This document shows, in pieces, positions 38,076-40,406 of a DNA stretch of 40,406 nucleotides. The notes beneath the pieces are model-generated. The model saw only the letters and a list, made by a program, of their open reading frames with translations. It ran no database searches and was not told the DNA's origin. Made by a program: the position numbers and the translations under genes. Source of the DNA: Marmoricola sp. Leaf446 (GTDB taxonomy: Bacteria; Actinomycetota; Actinomycetes; Propionibacteriales; Nocardioidaceae); assembly GCF_001424755.1 (NCBI RefSeq), contig NZ_LMRF01000001.1, forward strand, positions 1,368,100 to 1,408,505, read 5' to 3'. Numbering within the stretch: position 1 is the first letter of the stretch; every line of letters starts with the position of its first letter.

Positions 38076-39074
38076 GTGAGGTCGTACCGCTGCCGGGTGT
38101 GCGAGAACCCGCTCCACTTCGAGAACTCCCAGTGCGTGTCCTGCGGGACCCGGCTGGCCTTCTCCCGCGACGAGCGCGAGATCGTGCCGGTCGACGAGGA
38201 GGGCCGCTACGCCGGGCCCGACGGCGCCACGTGGTCGGTCTGCCGCAACCTCGGGCTGTCGGGGTGCACCTGGCTGGCGTCCTCGGACGGGGCGCAGTGC
38301 TCGGCCTGCGACCTGACCCGCACCCGCCCCCACGACTCCGACGCGGTCGGGCTGCGGCAGTTCTGGGACGCCGAGCGCGCCAAGCGCCACCTCGTCGCCG
38401 AGCTGGACGCCCTGGGCTTCCCGGTCGTCGACAAGCACGCCGACCCCGAGAACGGCCTCGCCTTCGACCTGCTCAGCAGCGTCGCGGAGTCGGTCACCAT
38501 CGGCCACGCCGACGGCGTGATCACCATCGACCTCGCCGAGACCGAGGCCTCGCACCGCGAGAAGCTGCGGGCCCAGCTCGCCGAGCCCTACCGGACCATG
38601 CTCGGCCACTTCCGCCACGAGTCGGGCCACTACTTCGAGTGGCAGCTGGTGCGGGGCCAGGAGCGGATCGCCCGGTCGCGGGAGCTGTTCGGCGACGAGA
38701 GCGCCGACTACCAGGTCGAGCTCGACCGGCACTACGCCGAGGGGCCGCCGGAGGACTGGGCGTCGTCGTACATCTCGGCGTACGCCACGATGCACCCGTT
38801 CGAGGACTTCGCCGAGACCTGGGCGCACTACCTGCACATCTGCGACACCATCGAGACGGCGTCGCAGTACGGCCTGGCACTGCCCGGTGGCGACGCCGCC
38901 CCCGACTCGTTCCGCGACGTGGTGGTCGGCACCTGGGTGCCGCTCGCCATCGCGCTCAACATGATCAACCGGAGCATGGGCCAGGACGACCTCTACCCCT
39001 TCGTCATCCCCGGCCCCGTGCTCGACAAGCTCGAGTTCGTCGCCTCGCTGTCGGGCGAGCGGCGCGATGGGTGA
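38076..39074 (+). CDS. Zinc-ribbon putative zinc metallopeptidase
   Basis: 332 residues, cytoplasmic by sequence. The N terminus carries two cysteine clusters: a C-x2-C...C-x2-C ribbon (Cys6, 9, 20, 23) and a second set (Cys56, 64, 75, 78). The C-terminal domain has the metallopeptidase motif HESGH at 181-185 within LGHFRHESGHYFEW, and downstream the conserved EDWASSYISAYATMHPFEDFAETWAHYLHI, probably contributing the third zinc ligand. This matches a bacterial family of zinc-ribbon proteins with a peptidase-like domain whose substrates are unknown. The GTG chosen has an alternative three codons upstream; neither has a strong ribosome site. The end overlaps the flavin reductase gene by eight bases. 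Confidence 0.85.
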   Translation: MRSYRCRVCENPLHFENSQCVSCGTRLAFSRDEREIVPVDEEGRYAGPDGATWSVCRNLGLSGCTWLASSDGAQCSACDLTRTRPHDSDAVGLRQFWDAERAKRHLVAELDALGFPVVDKHADPENGLAFDLLSSVAESVTIGHADGVITIDLAETEASHREKLRAQLAEPYRTMLGHFRHESGHYFEWQLVRGQERIARSRELFGDESADYQVELDRHYAEGPPEDWASSYISAYATMHPFEDFAETWAHYLHICDTIETASQYGLALPGGDAAPDSFRDVVVGTWVPLAIALNMINRSMGQDDLYPFVIPGPVLDKLEFVASLSGERRDG

Positions 39075-39639
39075 CCCGGTGGACGGCCCGGGTGCGACGG
39101 GCGGGGACGACTTCGGGCTGTGGCTCGGCGACCACACGCCGGTGCCCGGCGACGACCGCGGCGCCGTGCACGCCCGTCACCAGCGCGACGTGCTCGGTCG
39201 GTTCGCCACCGGCGTGACCGTCGTGACCGCCGTGCACGAGGGCGAGCCGGTCGGCCTGACGTGCCAGTCGTTCAGCAGCGTCTCGCTCGAGCCGCCGCTG
39301 GTGCTGTTCTGCGTCTCCCGCACCTCCAGCACCTGGCCGCGCGTGCGGTCCGCGGGTCACTTCTGCGTCAATGTCCTCGCCGCCGACCAGCAGCCGCTGG
39401 CGGAGGCGATGGCGGTCCGCGGGCCCCACAAGTTCACCGGCGTCGACTGGCGTCCCGGCGTCACCGGCTCGCCGGTCGTCGCCGGCACCCTGGCCCACGT
39501 CGACTGCCGCATCGAGGCCGTCCACCCCGCCGGCGATCACGACGTCGTGATCGGCCACGTCCTCGACCTCGGCCTCGGCTCGCCCACCACCCCCGCCCCC
39601 CTCCTCTTCCACCGGGGTGGGTACCTCACCGAGGGATGA
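39067..39639 (+). CDS. Flavin reductase family protein
   Basis: 190-residue FMN-binding split-barrel protein. After a ~35-residue Gly/Asp-rich N terminus, DVLGRFATGVTVVTAVHEGEPVGLTCQSFSSVSLEPPLVLFCVSRTSSTW is the flavin-reductase-like signature. It continues with AGHFCVNVLAADQQPLAEAMA and ends in HDVVIGHVLDLGLG. Such proteins reduce FMN with NAD(P)H for a partner monooxygenase, or act as oxidoreductases themselves; no monooxygenase is adjacent. The ATG lies eight bases inside the end of the metallopeptidase gene, so they are cotranscribed. Confidence 0.9.
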   Translation: MGDPVDGPGATGGDDFGLWLGDHTPVPGDDRGAVHARHQRDVLGRFATGVTVVTAVHEGEPVGLTCQSFSSVSLEPPLVLFCVSRTSSTWPRVRSAGHFCVNVLAADQQPLAEAMAVRGPHKFTGVDWRPGVTGSPVVAGTLAHVDCRIEAVHPAGDHDVVIGHVLDLGLGSPTTPAPLLFHRGGYLTEG

Positions 39640-39649
39640 GCCGCTGCTG

Positions 39650-39671
39650 GTCACCCGGACGTCCGGGTGAC
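39650..39671 (+). terminator. Perfect 22-base palindrome after the flavin reductase gene
   Basis: GTCACCCGGAC (39650-39660) is followed immediately by its exact reverse complement (39661-39671). As RNA it gives a 9-base-pair stem with an ACGT loop, 10 bases past the stop codon, so it is most likely a rho-independent-like terminator without a T-run. A protein-binding dyad is the alternative. Confidence 0.6.
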
Positions 39672-39710
39672 TGGGGGCGTGTCACAGGTGACGGAGGAGT
39701 GGTACTGGGG

Positions 39711-39746
39711 GTGGTCGAGGAGGGACGAAGTCCCGTCACGAGACCC
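39711..39746. repeat. Possible copy of a dispersed palindromic repeat
   Basis: The element reads GTGGTCGAGGA, then GGGAC-GAA-GTCCC (39722-39734), then CGTCACGAGACCC, an imperfect inverted repeat with a perfect central hairpin. From memory, similar GGTGGTCGAGGAG...CGAGACC elements occur in many intergenic gaps of Nocardioides and relatives. Only one copy is visible here. Confidence 0.45.
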
Positions 39747-39769
39747 GGCACCGCGATTCGTCCGCACTG

Positions 39770-39783
39770 CGAACACGTGTTCG
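39770..39783. promoter_or_regulatory. LexA/SOS operator upstream of the DUF222 gene
   Basis: CGAACACGTGTTCG, base-for-base identical to the ruvC operator. It overlaps the expected -35 region of the predicted leaderless promoter (-10 TAGAAT at 39804-39809), an effective place for a repressor. 13E12-family genes of mycobacteria are also reported to carry SOS boxes. Confidence 0.8.
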
Positions 39784-39803
39784 ATACTGTCGGTTCAGCC
39801 ACC

Positions 39804-39809
39804 TAGAAT
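39804..39809 (+). promoter_or_regulatory. Predicted leaderless promoter -10 of the DUF222 gene
   Basis: TAGAAT is separated from the ATG by six bases (CAATTC), without any ribosome binding site, so transcription should start at or next to the start codon. The surrounding 30 bases are distinctly AT-richer than the rest of the window. Confidence 0.6.
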
Positions 39810-39815
39810 CAATTC

Positions 39816-40406
39816 ATGAACCCGGCACCCCGTTCCGCCAAGGCGCGTCTGGTCGACGCTGCCTGGGAGGCGCGGGCCGAGGAGCACGAGGCCCAGCTGC
39901 GGCAGCTCCGGGTCGCGCTGCAGTGGGCGCTGCTCCACCCCGCGCCGGTCGACGCCGACGGGGTGGTCGACCACGCCGGGTGGGGCGAGATCCGCCTGGT
40001 CGGCGACCCGGCACCGCTGCGCCCCCTGGCCGGTGAGGGTGCGCCGCTGGTCGCGCCCGAGGCGCCGGTCGAGCTGGCTGCGGCGCTGGGGGTGCCGGCG
40101 CTGCACGCGCAGCAGCTGATGGCCGACGCCCTCGAGCTGGCGTTCCGGCTCCCGCGGCTGTGGACCCTGCTCGACGATGCCACCCTGCTCTCGGGGCCAG
40201 GGGTGTGGCAGGCCCGGATGATCTCGCGCGAGACCCACGACCTGTCCCTCGACGCCGCGCTGCACGCCGACCGGCTGATCTGCGCGGTCCCCGACAAGAT
40301 CGGGCTGGTCGACGCCCGCCGGCTGGCCCACGAGGCCCGGCTGCACGCCGATCCCGACCGCGCGGTCGCCGAGGAGGACGAAGCCCTCGCACGACGTGGG
40401 GTGTGG
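39816..40406 (+). CDS. DUF222/13E12-family protein, probable HNH endonuclease (3' end outside window)
   Basis: The frame is open to the last base, giving 197 residues of a longer protein. The sequence fits the DUF222 region of 13E12 repeat proteins: LRVALQWALLHP, the GEGAPLVAPEAPVELAAALGVPALHAQQLMADALELAFRLPRLW block, then VWQARMISRETHDLSLDAALHADRLI and LVDARRLAHEARLHADPDRA. Family members usually continue for another 200 or so residues to an HNH nuclease domain, which would lie outside the window. The ATG is set by the leaderless promoter (TAGAAT six bases upstream). A LexA-type operator just upstream predicts induction by DNA damage. The function of the family is unproven; a mobile or nuclease role is often supposed. 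Confidence 0.86.
   Translation, partial: MNPAPRSAKARLVDAAWEARAEEHEAQLRQLRVALQWALLHPAPVDADGVVDHAGWGEIRLVGDPAPLRPLAGEGAPLVAPEAPVELAAALGVPALHAQQLMADALELAFRLPRLWTLLDDATLLSGPGVWQARMISRETHDLSLDAALHADRLICAVPDKIGLVDARRLAHEARLHADPDRAVAEEDEALARRGVW

Noticed and set aside
37998-39137. N-terminal extension of the dienelactone hydrolase frame
   Set aside because: The extension is antisense to the zinc-ribbon metallopeptidase gene, and homology starts at the GTG at 37997.

Overview
The window reads as chromosome of a high-GC actinobacterium. The very high GC content, the abundance of GTG starts, 1-8 base start/stop overlaps, the 13E12/DUF222 protein at the right edge and the gene order (ruvCAB-yajC-secDF-apt-rel, then alaS-ruvX-mltG-aro genes) all fit the order Propionibacteriales. 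A Nocardioides-like genus is my best guess, but this is inference without a database search.

Layout. Positions 1-1361 hold the end of pdxT and a YebC-type regulator. ruvC-ruvA-ruvB (1446-3691) follow behind a perfect LexA/SOS operator. yajC-secD-secF-apt (3815-7805) encode the Sec translocase accessory complex and a purine salvage enzyme, and a bifunctional (p)ppGpp synthetase/hydrolase follows. A DUF349 protein (minus strand) converges on rel. A metallo-beta-lactamase-fold hydrolase, hisS and aspS form the next unit (11809-15699). A complete Dpp/Opp-type peptide ABC importer lies at 15870-21657, with a strong hairpin between the binding-protein gene and the permease genes. From 21665 to 33272 one long co-directional run carries rarA, two small membrane-protein genes, alaS, ruvX, mltG, and aroE, a prepilin-peptidase-like gene, aroC, aroK, aroB and aroQ; the last six give four shikimate-pathway steps plus shikimate kinase.

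The right-hand 7 kb is more accessory. It holds a LuxR-type response regulator with an unusual receiver domain (minus strand) and a tightly overlapping trio: acyl-CoA-dehydrogenase-like protein, PIG-L deacetylase fused to a NodS-like methyltransferase, and family-2 glycosyltransferase. Then come a dienelactone-hydrolase-like protein (minus), a zinc-ribbon metallopeptidase overlapping a flavin reductase, and the start of a DUF222/HNH-type gene cut by the window end.

Most noteworthy are two identical 14-base SOS boxes (upstream of ruvC and of the DUF222 gene), the second sitting on a predicted leaderless promoter; the trio, whose predicted chemistry parallels Nod-factor synthesis; two convergent gene pairs whose TAG stop codons interlock in one CTAG; and a Ser/Pro-rich insertion in SecD.

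No rRNA, tRNA, CRISPR array, insertion sequence or prophage gene was recognised. No gene-free stretch exceeds 300 bases. The longest gaps are 39640-39815, 15700-15869, 33968-34109, 11682-11808 and 3692-3814; their visible contents are listed as features where there is anything to report, and 11682-11808 (between two divergent genes) showed nothing I could support.
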